The position numbers and the translations under genes are program-made. From the NCBI GenBank assembly GCA_946410455.1, contig CAMKAJ010000022.1, positions 1-39,336 of the forward strand: DNA of 39,336 bases, given 5' to 3'. The stretch comes from an uncultured Bacteroidales bacterium. Its GTDB lineage: Bacteria; Bacteroidota; Bacteroidia; Bacteroidales; UBA932. The notes beneath the pieces are model-generated. The model saw only the letters and a list, made by a program, of their open reading frames with translations, was not told the DNA's origin and ran no database searches. Shown piece by piece: positions 31,738 to 39,336 of this stretch. Every line of letters starts with the position of its first letter. Within the stretch, counting starts at the first letter, position 1.

Positions 31738-32256
31738 ATGAATACATTAAAATACAAAGGTTACATTGGCTCTGTCGCCTATAGTGAACCAGATAAAGTT
31801 TTTTACGGAAAACTGGAAGGAATTGACGATCTCGTTAATTACGAAGGAGAATCCGTCCAGGAATTGACTTCCGCTTTCCACGAAGCCGTGGAGGATTATC
31901 TTATCTTTTGTGAAGAACATAATTGCAAGCCGGAAAAGAGTTATTCCGGAGCCTTTAATGTCCGCGTTGCCCCCTGTCTCCATCGCGAAATCGCCAACCT
32001 GGCGGCAGAGGCAGGCATTTCCATCAATGCCTTTGTCAAACGCGCACTGGCAGAGGCCGTCAAGCATCCCTGGGTGGAGCCCGGTTCCCTGGTAACAGGA
32101 TACAGCGCAGAACAAGCGGAACCGGCCATGCTTATGGAGCCGGAAGGCCCACGCTACGGTACCCGGGATACGCTCCAACTCACCCTTCTTCAGAAGGATG
32201 TCGCCTTTGCCAAGGATCTGGCCAAACGTATGGGCTGGGATCTGCATAAAGACTAA
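31738..32256 (+). CDS. hicB: HicB-family antitoxin with C-terminal extension
   Basis: This 172-residue protein begins with the HicB partial RNase H fold (YKGYIGSVAYSEPDKVFYGK, then VQELTSAFHEAVEDYL, residues 5-60). A ribbon-helix-helix DNA-binding segment follows (FNVRVAPCLHREIANLAAEA, then SINAFVKRALAEAV, about 70-105). The remaining 65 or so residues (KHPWVEP to the end) are beyond the usual HicB and end in a helix AFAKDLAKRMGWDL. It should neutralise HicA and repress the operon through the upstream palindrome. The stop lies 3 bp from the stop of the converging permease gene. Confidence 0.9.
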   Translation: MNTLKYKGYIGSVAYSEPDKVFYGKLEGIDDLVNYEGESVQELTSAFHEAVEDYLIFCEEHNCKPEKSYSGAFNVRVAPCLHREIANLAAEAGISINAFVKRALAEAVKHPWVEPGSLVTGYSAEQAEPAMLMEPEGPRYGTRDTLQLTLLQKDVAFAKDLAKRMGWDLHKD

Positions 32257-32259
32257 TTA

Positions 32260-34596
32260 TTACTCGTTCTTCAACGATTCCACCGGATTCGCCCGGGCAA
32301 TCTTTAGGCAGTTCAGTACCACCACGCCAAGGACAATAAGCAGTACCAACAGCGCCCCACCGATGAAATACAGCGGACTCAGGGACACCTTTTCGGCAAA
32401 CTGCTCCAGCCACTTGCGAGCCACGAAGAAGGCACCGATGCAGGCTATCACGGCCATCACTCCGGACAGCTTCAGGATATCCACGGCAAAGACGCTCAGG
32501 ATGTCTCGGGTGGTGGCACCGTTGATCTTCCGGACAGCCATCTCCTTGGAGCGGCGCAAACTTTCGTCCCGGATGAAGCCGATGAGACCAAGTAGTGCGA
32601 TCAGCAGGCTGAACACAGCGCCGATGGCCATTGTGTTCCGCATCTTCTTGCTGTCGGCATAAGCCGCCCGCATCTGCTCCTCATAAGACAGGATGTTGAT
32701 TTCCCGGCCCTCCAAGGCCTGCTCCAGCGCTTGGCGCACCTTCGGCAGTGCCTCAGGCCTTACCTTGAAGAAGGTATGCGGCATCCAGGAACTCATCGAG
32801 CCAATTTCGCCATAGAACAGTGCGCTGGGGCGCGGATCCACGCCGGTAAGGTTGCCGATCAAGTAGCTCTTGTAGACACCGGAAATGGTGAAATAACGTC
32901 TTCCAGTATCGTCCGAACGGTCGTGGCCGGTAATGAACACCTGCTTGCCTACAGCACCGTCGCTCCAATCCGTGAACTCAGCCATCCTGGTCACAAACTT
33001 CTCATCCACTACAATTTCGGATGAATCTCTTGGCGCGCGGCCCTCCAGGAATTGAATTCCCATCAGGTCATAGAAATCCGGGAAGCATTCATACTGGTCG
33101 GCAATGTTGAATAGTTCCCGGTCATCATTAGGCAGATAAACATTGTCGCCGTTGGAGCCTTCGAAGGGAAGATTATAACTGGCAGCAACGCCGGTGACCT
33201 CCGGGAGGCTTTTGAGTGTCTGATGTGCCCTGGTCAGCGCCTGACGGTCTCCATCGAACATATCAAAGTAGTACAGATTCTTGTAGTCGTAACCCGTATC
33301 GGCGTTGGATACCTTCTGATACTGTCGGCCAATGATGAGCATCATCACAACCAGGAACACGTTGATGAGTACTTGCACACCCAACAGTCCCAGTTTCCAG
33401 TTGCGGGAATTCTCCGTATAGTTCTTCAGCGCCGCATACACCGGAACTCGCTGGTACAGTTCGGCCGGAACGACAATCGAGATGACCAGTACCAGCAGGA
33501 TTACGGCTACGATGGCCATAATGCTCTGCGGTACCAGCAGCGTCTGGAAAGGCACGCCCAGCAGGTTTTCCACGATGCTCCGGCCGGCGAAGATGATGGC
33601 CGCCGCTAGCGCCAGAGAGAGCACAATGTGCAGCAGCGCCTCTTTGGTAAGCATTCCATAGATGTGCTTTCCTTCCGCGCCATAGCATTTGCGCACGCCC
33701 ACTTCCTTGGAGCGCTTCACCATCGAAGAAATCACAATCAGGATGTAGTTCAGCAGGGAAATCAGAATCAGCAGCGCCGCCACAATCGAAAGCAGAATCA
33801 CCTGCGACCTCACTTCCGGATCGGACGTGTGCAGCGTGCTGAACGGTTTCAGGAAGTATCGCAAGCTGGTTCCCTGTGCCTCAATCCGCTCCAGCGGCTG
33901 GTGGGCTTCCTGCATCTTCCGGATGGCATCCGTAAGGGTGTTCGGGTCCACACCCGGCATCAGTTTTACATAGCCTTTATACCGGTCATTGCCCAGCCAG
34001 TTGTCCGTGCTATTCTTGCCGTAGGTGTCCATCGAAAGTAGGATGTCGTAGTCCAGACTGCCGTTCTCGGGGAAATCCTCGAAAACACCTTCAATGGTCA
34101 GCTTCAGCCCGTCCATATCTGCATTGCATATCTGCTTGCCGATGCACTCCTGTACGCCGCCCATCTTTTCGGCGAAGCTCCGGTTCACCAACACCGAGCC
34201 CCATTTGCCCAGCACCTTTACGGGATCACCGGCCAGAATCGGCCGGTCAAAGACCTGGAAGAAGCAGGTGTCGGCACAGACAAGGGTACCAGACAATTTA
34301 TTGCCATTTTCATCCAGATAGGTATTTCCGTTGAACACATATGTGGTGCGGGTGCCAGCCTCAACGCCTGGCACTTCATCCATAAAGCCCACGGCAACAG
34401 CGCCGCTCACCTGGCCATAATCTTTCTCCTCTCCTTGGTGCGAGTACCAGGTATTAATGGTGTAGACCCTGTCGATGTCCTTGTAGAAGCTGTCGTAACT
34501 CAGTTCGAAGAACACCTTGGCAATGAGCACGATGCCCACGGCCAGCCCCACGCCCAGGGACAGGACCTTGATTAGAATATCTGAGTTTTTCTTCAT
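32260..34596 (-). CDS. FtsX/MacB-type ABC transporter permease (second in the locus)
   Basis: This 778-residue permease has TM1 very near the N-terminus (ILIKVLSLGVGLAVGIVLIA, residues 8-27), a MacB_PCD domain starting FFELSYDSFYKDIDRVY, a central FtsX block (LLSIVAALLILISLLNYILI and SKEVGVRKCYGA near 310), a second periplasmic region and the tail ARANPVESLKNE. A 127-bp intercistronic region with two stem-loops separates it from the ATPase gene upstream. Its N-terminus is about 15 residues shorter before TM1 than in the sister permeases, but the ATG behind GCAAAGAT is the only good start. Confidence 0.9.
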   Translation of the reverse strand: MKKNSDILIKVLSLGVGLAVGIVLIAKVFFELSYDSFYKDIDRVYTINTWYSHQGEEKDYGQVSGAVAVGFMDEVPGVEAGTRTTYVFNGNTYLDENGNKLSGTLVCADTCFFQVFDRPILAGDPVKVLGKWGSVLVNRSFAEKMGGVQECIGKQICNADMDGLKLTIEGVFEDFPENGSLDYDILLSMDTYGKNSTDNWLGNDRYKGYVKLMPGVDPNTLTDAIRKMQEAHQPLERIEAQGTSLRYFLKPFSTLHTSDPEVRSQVILLSIVAALLILISLLNYILIVISSMVKRSKEVGVRKCYGAEGKHIYGMLTKEALLHIVLSLALAAAIIFAGRSIVENLLGVPFQTLLVPQSIMAIVAVILLVLVISIVVPAELYQRVPVYAALKNYTENSRNWKLGLLGVQVLINVFLVVMMLIIGRQYQKVSNADTGYDYKNLYYFDMFDGDRQALTRAHQTLKSLPEVTGVAASYNLPFEGSNGDNVYLPNDDRELFNIADQYECFPDFYDLMGIQFLEGRAPRDSSEIVVDEKFVTRMAEFTDWSDGAVGKQVFITGHDRSDDTGRRYFTISGVYKSYLIGNLTGVDPRPSALFYGEIGSMSSWMPHTFFKVRPEALPKVRQALEQALEGREINILSYEEQMRAAYADSKKMRNTMAIGAVFSLLIALLGLIGFIRDESLRRSKEMAVRKINGATTRDILSVFAVDILKLSGVMAVIACIGAFFVARKWLEQFAEKVSLSPLYFIGGALLVLLIVLGVVVLNCLKIARANPVESLKNE

Positions 34597-34723
34597 ATCT
34601 TTGCACTACCAAAAGGGTGGGCCCCTTGTATGATTTGTTTTCTAACTACACTCTAAATGAAAAGGATCTGCAAGGGGCTTTCCCAAATCTCAACGTCATG
34701 CCCGGCCCCGACCGGGCATCTTT
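34597..34723 (-). other. Structured intercistronic region in the efflux operon
   Basis: No gene fits. GCCCCTTG (34621-34628) can pair with CAAGGGGC (34671-34678) across a 42-nt loop. ATGCCCGG (34698-34705) pairs perfectly with CCGGGCAT (34712-34719) directly after the ATPase stop. On the plus strand the latter hairpin is followed by CTTTTT, but on the operon strand it is not, so it is better seen as a processing, stabilising or attenuating structure. Confidence 0.6.
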
Positions 34724-35404
34724 TTACAGCTCATTCTTGACATCGCTCACAATCTGACCGTCAAACAGGTCAATCGTCCGCTGTGCCTGGGCTGCGTCTT
34801 TCTGGCTGTGCGTCACCATCACGATCGTCGTGCCTTCGGCATTGAGTTCCTTTAGGAGGTCCATCACTTCCTTGCCGTTCTTGGAATCGAGGTTACCGGT
34901 GGGCTCATCCGCGAGGATCAGTTTCGGGCCGGCGACGACGGCACGGGCAATGGCCACGCGCTGCTGCTGGCCGCCTGAGAGTTGCTGCGGGAAATGGTTC
35001 GCGCGGTGGCTGATGGCCATCCGCTTCATGATGTCCGTGACCTTCTGCTTGCGCTCAGCGGCGCTGATGTTCAGGTAGCGCAGCGGCAGCTCGATGTTCT
35101 CATACACGTTGAGCTCATCGATGAGGTTGAAGCTCTGGAACACAAAGCCGATGTTTCCCTTGCGGAACTTCGTGCGCTCCTTTTCCTTGAGGTTCGCCAC
35201 CTCCGTATCCAGCAGCTTGTAGCTGCCGCTCGTCGGATTGTCCAGCAGGCCCAGGATGTTCAGGAGCGTCGATTTGCCGCAGCCCGAGGGGCCCATGATG
35301 GCGACGAACTCGCCGTCCTTGATTTCGAAGGAAACACCATTGAGAGCAGTGGTCTCGATTTCTTCCGTACGGAAGACTTTGCAAAGATTGCTAACAGTAA
35401 TCAT
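34724..35404 (-). CDS. ABC transporter ATPase, LolD/MacB type
   Basis: This 226-residue cytoplasmic ATPase has Walker [10 protein letters not shown] (38-46), Q-loop [11 protein letters not shown] (86-96), signature [14 protein letters not shown] (142-155), Walker [14 protein letters not shown] (162-174) and the H-loop in VMVTHSQ. The length and the TGNLDS D-loop place it in the MacB/LolD/FtsE group, which powers FtsX-fold permeases. It is the only ATPase in the locus, for four permeases. It starts 27 bp after the first permease gene and is presumably recruited by all of them. The substrate cannot be told from sequence. Confidence 0.95.
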   Translation of the reverse strand: MITVSNLCKVFRTEEIETTALNGVSFEIKDGEFVAIMGPSGCGKSTLLNILGLLDNPTSGSYKLLDTEVANLKEKERTKFRKGNIGFVFQSFNLIDELNVYENIELPLRYLNISAAERKQKVTDIMKRMAISHRANHFPQQLSGGQQQRVAIARAVVAGPKLILADEPTGNLDSKNGKEVMDLLKELNAEGTTIVMVTHSQKDAAQAQRTIDLFDGQIVSDVKNEL

Positions 35405-35431
35405 AATTGTTTGATATTTAATTTGTTTATT

Positions 35432-37780
35432 CTATTCGTTCTTTAATGATTCAACCGGATTTGCATTGGCCGCCCTCCAACTCTGGAGCGTCACCACTGC
35501 CATGGTAATCGCCGCTACCAGCAACAGCGCCACCAGGAATATCCACACGGGGATGGGTGCCTGGTAGGCAAAGCCCTTGCGCCATACCGACATAATCCAG
35601 TACGCGAATGGAGCGGCTACAGCGAAGCTGACTCCAGCCATCACCAGATACTTCTTATTAATCATCTTCAGGATGCTCCCCACAGTAGCGCCGTTGACTC
35701 GCCGTACGGCAATCTCCTTCTTCAGGAACTGCGTTTCAAAGAACACCAGGCCGATGATACCGATGATGGCGATTAGCAGCGCCACGAAGGAGGCGATGGT
35801 GATGAGTTTCCCGAGCGACTGCTCGCTCTGGTACATATTCTCAATCCATTCGTCCAGATGACGCACGTTCACTTGGTCCGGTTGACGGGTAGGGTCATAC
35901 GTACAGACGACCTCCTTGATATAGTCCGAAACCTCCTTAAAACTGGCGCCGGGAGCTGTTTTTACGTACATCACACTGAAATTCCTCCATTGTGTCTTCC
36001 CCCAGTTATAGAGCACCAGCGGTCCCATCGGATGCTTCAGGCTCTTGAAATTGAAGTCCTTCACGATGCCCACAATCTCCGTATCATCTACATGACCGCC
36101 CATGAAACTGCCCACGTGATACTGAGGAAAACTATGGATAAAAGTTTCGTTGGCGATGAAGCACCCGGTACGGCTCTGATTATCGGACTCCTGGAAATCC
36201 CGTCCGTCCACTATTTGCAGACCGAAGAAACTCACAAAGTCGTCCGTAACCGGAAGCACTTCCATAAACACCTGCTTTCCGTCATCTCCGGTACGACCCC
36301 AACCCATCTTATGGTCGGATACAATCAGGTTATCGGCAAAGGTCACATCCACGATGGACGGGTTCTGAAGCAGTTTGTCATGCACTGCATCGTGCGCCCC
36401 ACCGGCATGCTGGCCGCACCACACCTGAAGGATATTCTCTTGCGAGAATCCCATATCCTTACCTGCCATAAACTTGGTCTGGACATTCACATACAGAGCC
36501 ATCAATATGAACACAAACGAAAGGATGAATTGCAGGGCTACCAGGGCATTGCGGAGGCTTCGGCCTTTCACGCTGGTCCCGTATGAGCCTTTCAGCACCA
36601 ATGCGGCAGGCTGAGAAGTAGAATACAACGCAGGTGCAATTCCCGCCGCAACGGCAGAAAGAAGCGCTATACCCAGCGTAATGGCAAGAATGCCGGTATT
36701 ATCCTTCAGGGCAAGGGAATTCGATACGTACGATGCCCAGGACGTTCCTGACACCACGTGAACAATCAGGCAGGCAAGGCCAAAAGCCACAAGCGCTATA
36801 AGTCCTGCATTCAGCAGTTGCCTGCCGATGAGCGAACCTCGCCCTTCGCCCAGGACTTTCCTGGTATTGATGTTTTTAATCCGGAACGGAATCTCTGCGA
36901 AGGCGAAATTGATAAAGTTGATGATGGCAATGAGAATTAGCAGGATGGCAATGGCCGCCAGCGTGATCATGATGGACTTATTTGCACTGGCAATACCTGC
37001 GCGAACGTCACGTTCAAAGTGGGCGTCGTGCAGGTTGCTGATGCGGAATCCATTGCGATATTTTGCAATCTCTTCATCGGAGGATCCTGCAAATAAATCC
37101 GGCTCCAGTACATCCAAAATGGCGGATTCAGTTTCCCGAACTTGAGAGGGATCATTCAGTTTTAAATAAGCGATAAAAGACCATTCGTTTCCATCGTGCA
37201 AGAGCCAGTCTCCCATATTCAAAATGATGCCATAGTGCATGCTATAATTGCGGGGCGAGTTTTTGAAGACTCCAACGATGCGGCATTGGTAGCTGTCATC
37301 CATCAAAAGCAATTTGCCAATGGCGCTCTCTTCACCAAAAATCATCTCGGCAAAGGCCTCATTGAGAATGGCAGTTCCTCTGGTAGTGAATTCCTTCGCC
37401 GAGCCTTCCACCCATTCGAAGGGGAAAACGGAGAGCAGAGCACTGTCCACCTGCACGGAAGGAATGGTTATGGCTGACTCCTTGTCACCCTCTTTGTAAA
37501 AGACCTGCTGCCCTATATCTTGCAGGGTTCCAACGGCCTCTATGTTCGGGCTGGCCGTCCGAATCAGTTCGATGACAGGCCGGCATATACCTGTGTTAAA
37601 AAGCCCGTCATCCATCCAGTTGTTCTCCATCCGGAACACTTGCTCGTGCCCTTCGAAGTTCTTGTCGTAGGTGGCATCCCACTTCACCTGCACCATCAGG
37701 ATCATCGCAGCGGCAAACGCCACGCTCATACCCAGGATGTTAATCAGCGTCGAAACGCCCGTCTTTCTGAATATCTTCAT
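35432..37780 (-). CDS. FtsX/MacB-type ABC transporter permease (first in the locus)
   Basis: This 782-residue permease has TM1 at about 10-32 (TLINILGMSVAFAAAMILMV), a periplasmic domain starting VKWDATYDKNFEGHEQVFR, a central FtsX block (IAILLILIAIINFINFAFAE, then RNALVALQFILSFVFILM near 415-430), a second periplasmic region and the tail ANANPVESLKNE. The near-identical tail ANPVESLKNE in the second permease indicates close paralogy. It begins 3 bp after the adaptor stop, so adaptor, permease and ATPase form one transcription unit, the core of a MacAB-TolC-like pump. Confidence 0.92.
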   Translation of the reverse strand: MKIFRKTGVSTLINILGMSVAFAAAMILMVQVKWDATYDKNFEGHEQVFRMENNWMDDGLFNTGICRPVIELIRTASPNIEAVGTLQDIGQQVFYKEGDKESAITIPSVQVDSALLSVFPFEWVEGSAKEFTTRGTAILNEAFAEMIFGEESAIGKLLLMDDSYQCRIVGVFKNSPRNYSMHYGIILNMGDWLLHDGNEWSFIAYLKLNDPSQVRETESAILDVLEPDLFAGSSDEEIAKYRNGFRISNLHDAHFERDVRAGIASANKSIMITLAAIAILLILIAIINFINFAFAEIPFRIKNINTRKVLGEGRGSLIGRQLLNAGLIALVAFGLACLIVHVVSGTSWASYVSNSLALKDNTGILAITLGIALLSAVAAGIAPALYSTSQPAALVLKGSYGTSVKGRSLRNALVALQFILSFVFILMALYVNVQTKFMAGKDMGFSQENILQVWCGQHAGGAHDAVHDKLLQNPSIVDVTFADNLIVSDHKMGWGRTGDDGKQVFMEVLPVTDDFVSFFGLQIVDGRDFQESDNQSRTGCFIANETFIHSFPQYHVGSFMGGHVDDTEIVGIVKDFNFKSLKHPMGPLVLYNWGKTQWRNFSVMYVKTAPGASFKEVSDYIKEVVCTYDPTRQPDQVNVRHLDEWIENMYQSEQSLGKLITIASFVALLIAIIGIIGLVFFETQFLKKEIAVRRVNGATVGSILKMINKKYLVMAGVSFAVAAPFAYWIMSVWRKGFAYQAPIPVWIFLVALLLVAAITMAVVTLQSWRAANANPVESLKNE

Positions 37781-37783
37781 CGC

Positions 37784-39040
37784 TTAAAACACTAACACAT
37801 CACTATCACCGTAAGTTTCATACCCAGAGGTAATGACCTTTTCGCCGGGCTCCAGGCCTTCCAGTACCTCGTAATACTGGGGATTCTGGCGGCCTATGCG
37901 TATCTCTCTTTTGACGGCCTTGGTGCCCTCTTTGTTAACAACGTATATCCATTTTCCACCGGTTTTCTGGTAGAAGGTGCCGCGGGGAATGATGACGGCT
38001 TCCTCGGGCTGGCCCAGCTGGAGGTTCAGGTAGTAGGTCTGGCCGGAGCGGATATTGTCGGGCTGCTCGCCGTCGAATTTGAAATCGGCTTTGAACTTGC
38101 CTTCTCTTACTTCCGGATAAACCTTGCGGATGACGGTCGAGAAGGTTTCGCCCTGGCGCTCGAAGGTGGCCTGCAGGCCTTCGACCACACGGTCAATATA
38201 GTGTTCGTCAATCTGGGCTTCCACCTTGTAGGTGCCTACACTATTGATTTGCCCAATCTTGGTGCCGCTGGCGATGCTCTGGCCAAGCACAACGTCCAGC
38301 AGGCCCAGTTCGCCGTCGATGGGGGCTTTCACGATGAGGTTGCTCTTACGCTTGCGGATCATCTGCATGTTCAGCAGCATGTTGTCCAGGCTTTCTTCCA
38401 TGCGGTCAATCTGGGTGCCTCTATACAGACTATCTTGCTTTGAGCGTTCACGAATCAATTCATACTTCTGCAGAGCCAGCCGGTAATCCTCCTCGGCCTT
38501 CAGATAATCTTCCTTGGCGATGAGTTTGTCCTCATAGAGCGCTTTTTGCTGCTCATAGGCACGCTTGAGGCGGTCTACCTGGATGCCATACTCCAGCACA
38601 TTCTGGCGTACATCCAGCTTCTGCTGCTCCATCTGGATCTGCGTGTTACGCAGAATGTTTTCCTTCTCGGCCAGCTCGGCTTCGGAGTTTAGGATCTGGA
38701 GGTCCAGGTTGTCGTTGTTGAGGATAAGGATAGCATCGCCGGCTTTGACTGGGGAGCCTTCCTCGATGAGGATACGCTCCACGATGCCGCCTTCCTGGGG
38801 ACTCAACTGGATGGTGGTCATGGGCTGCACGCGGCCGCTGATGCGGATATAGTCATTGAATTCGCCCTTCACGGCACTGGAGATGGTTACAGTGTCCTTG
38901 TCCACCCGCAGGGTCTTGTTGTTGGGCCTTGCAATCAGGTAAATCACAAACACCAGCAGCAGGGCTCCCAGCCACCACGGCAGCGCCTTCTTCGTAAAGG
39001 CTACTCGCCAACCTGTTTTCTTTTCGATAATCTTATCCAT
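37784..39040 (-). CDS. HlyD/MacA-type periplasmic adaptor (membrane fusion protein)
   Basis: This 418-residue protein bridges the inner-membrane permease and the outer-membrane channel. It has one N-terminal TM (about 18-37, LPWWLGALLLVFVIYLI), a barrel-sandwich/lipoyl half (GRVQPMTTIQLSPQEGGIVE, then EGSPVKAGDAILIL, about 68-108), a long alpha-helical coiled-coil hairpin (about 112-235, rich in E/Q/R), the return lipoyl strand (IVKAPIDGELGL), and beta-barrel plus membrane-proximal domains ending LEPGEKVITSGYETYG. It lies 15 bp after the TolC-like gene and 3 bp before the first permease gene. Confidence 0.95.
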   Translation of the reverse strand: MDKIIEKKTGWRVAFTKKALPWWLGALLLVFVIYLIARPNNKTLRVDKDTVTISSAVKGEFNDYIRISGRVQPMTTIQLSPQEGGIVERILIEEGSPVKAGDAILILNNDNLDLQILNSEAELAEKENILRNTQIQMEQQKLDVRQNVLEYGIQVDRLKRAYEQQKALYEDKLIAKEDYLKAEEDYRLALQKYELIRERSKQDSLYRGTQIDRMEESLDNMLLNMQMIRKRKSNLIVKAPIDGELGLLDVVLGQSIASGTKIGQINSVGTYKVEAQIDEHYIDRVVEGLQATFERQGETFSTVIRKVYPEVREGKFKADFKFDGEQPDNIRSGQTYYLNLQLGQPEEAVIIPRGTFYQKTGGKWIYVVNKEGTKAVKREIRIGRQNPQYYEVLEGLEPGEKVITSGYETYGDSDVLVF

Positions 39041-39055
39041 AGTGTTTGTATTATT

Positions 39056-39336
39056 CTACTGATTGATGTATTCCACTCCGTTATAATAGCGCACCACCGC
39101 CTGTTTGATGAGGTACTTGAACAGACTGTTCATCTCATCGGCCTGGGCCTTGAGGAAATTGTTATTGGCCGTCTGGAATTCCAGCGGAGAAATCAGCCCC
39201 TGTTCCAGTTTCTTCAGATTCAGCGTGTAGGCCTCGGCCTGCACCTCAGCCTTGCGCTGGGCCTGCTGGTAAGCCGTGGCGGCTCCGTCACGGTCCTGAA
39301 TGGCCCGGCGGACTTCGCTCTCCACATCCCGCCGCT
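39056..39336 (-). CDS. TolC-family outer-membrane efflux protein, C-terminal part only
   Basis: About 93 residues are visible, running off the right edge of the window. Heptad-rich helices (SEVRRAIQDRDGAATAYQQA, then QAEAYTLNLKKLEQGLIS and PLEFQTANNNFLKAQAD) match the last TolC repeat: a long coiled coil, then the YxxGxxSxLEF-type turn (here LEQGLISPLEF). The end is YYNGVEYINQ. The apparent GTG start at 39325 is internal to the gene; the true start lies outside. It is first of the efflux operon genes seen here and would form the exit duct. Confidence 0.88.
   Translation of the reverse strand, partial: RRDVESEVRRAIQDRDGAATAYQQAQRKAEVQAEAYTLNLKKLEQGLISPLEFQTANNNFLKAQADEMNSLFKYLIKQAVVRYYNGVEYINQ

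Noticed and set aside
34698..34725. Plus-strand terminator with T-run
   Set aside because: The hairpin and CTTTTT look convincing on the plus strand, but no plus-strand gene lies upstream within 2.4 kb apart from hicAB, which ends at 32256. It is described instead as an intercistronic structure of the leftward operon.

Overview
The window reads as a chromosomal segment of a Bacteroidales-type bacterium (phylum Bacteroidota). The evidence is repeated matches to the Bacteroidota -7 promoter box TAnnTTTG, mostly weak Shine-Dalgarno sites, many lipoproteins, and families typical of gut or rumen Bacteroidales: a DUF4493-like lipoprotein, FtsX-type permease operons, AAA/DUF4143 and DUF1016 nucleases. 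The genus cannot be fixed from sequence alone.

Layout. (1) 1-7131, housekeeping: a leftward fabD-nifJ operon (malonyl transfer to ACP; pyruvate:ferredoxin oxidoreductase), tRNA-Arg(CCG), a divergent lipoprotein/manC pair, and a tRNA cluster Lys(TTT)-Lys(CTT)-Val(GAC). (2) 7132-8018, a gene-free stretch full of inverted and direct repeats. (3) 8019-10901, an M16 zinc peptidase lipoprotein. (4) 10961-14237, a leftward SGNH-hydrolase/MBOAT pair, probably for polysaccharide O-acylation, overlapping by 8 nt. (5) 14294-18523, a tight rightward operon: small membrane protein, a substrate-binding/permease fusion with lobes in permuted order, an amino-acid ABC ATPase with an unusual C-terminal extension, and ACT-domain phosphoserine phosphatase SerB. 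(6) 18530-24890, an accessory zone. Two intact enzymes (an AAA/DUF4143 ATPase and a threonine aldolase) sit among decapitated or tail-less pieces of at least nine unrelated genes: RelB/DinJ antitoxin, PstS-like, HAD, PQQ propeller, GDPD, alpha/beta hydrolase, GNAT, and both an N-terminal and a C-terminal piece of tyrosine recombinases. (7) 24895-26567, a 9-bp iteron array in front of a DUF1016/PDDEXK nuclease gene, then a small lipoprotein. (8) 26802-39336, a leftward efflux locus: TolC-like protein (cut by the window edge), HlyD-type adaptor, FtsX permease, LolD/MacB-type ATPase and three more FtsX permeases. A rightward hicAB toxin-antitoxin pair splits the permease series.

How the parts work together. 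Region 8 would form a MacAB-TolC-like tripartite pump in which a single ATPase may serve four different permeases. Region 5 looks like a self-contained amino-acid importer co-transcribed with the last step of serine synthesis. The points most worth a second look are the gene-fragment mosaic (18.5-24.6 kb), the permuted binding-protein/permease fusion (14.7-16.2 kb), the 9-bp iterons (24.9 kb) and the hicAB insertion with its palindromic operator (31.45 kb). Several genes also have a -7 box so close to the ATG that their mRNAs should be leaderless or nearly so.
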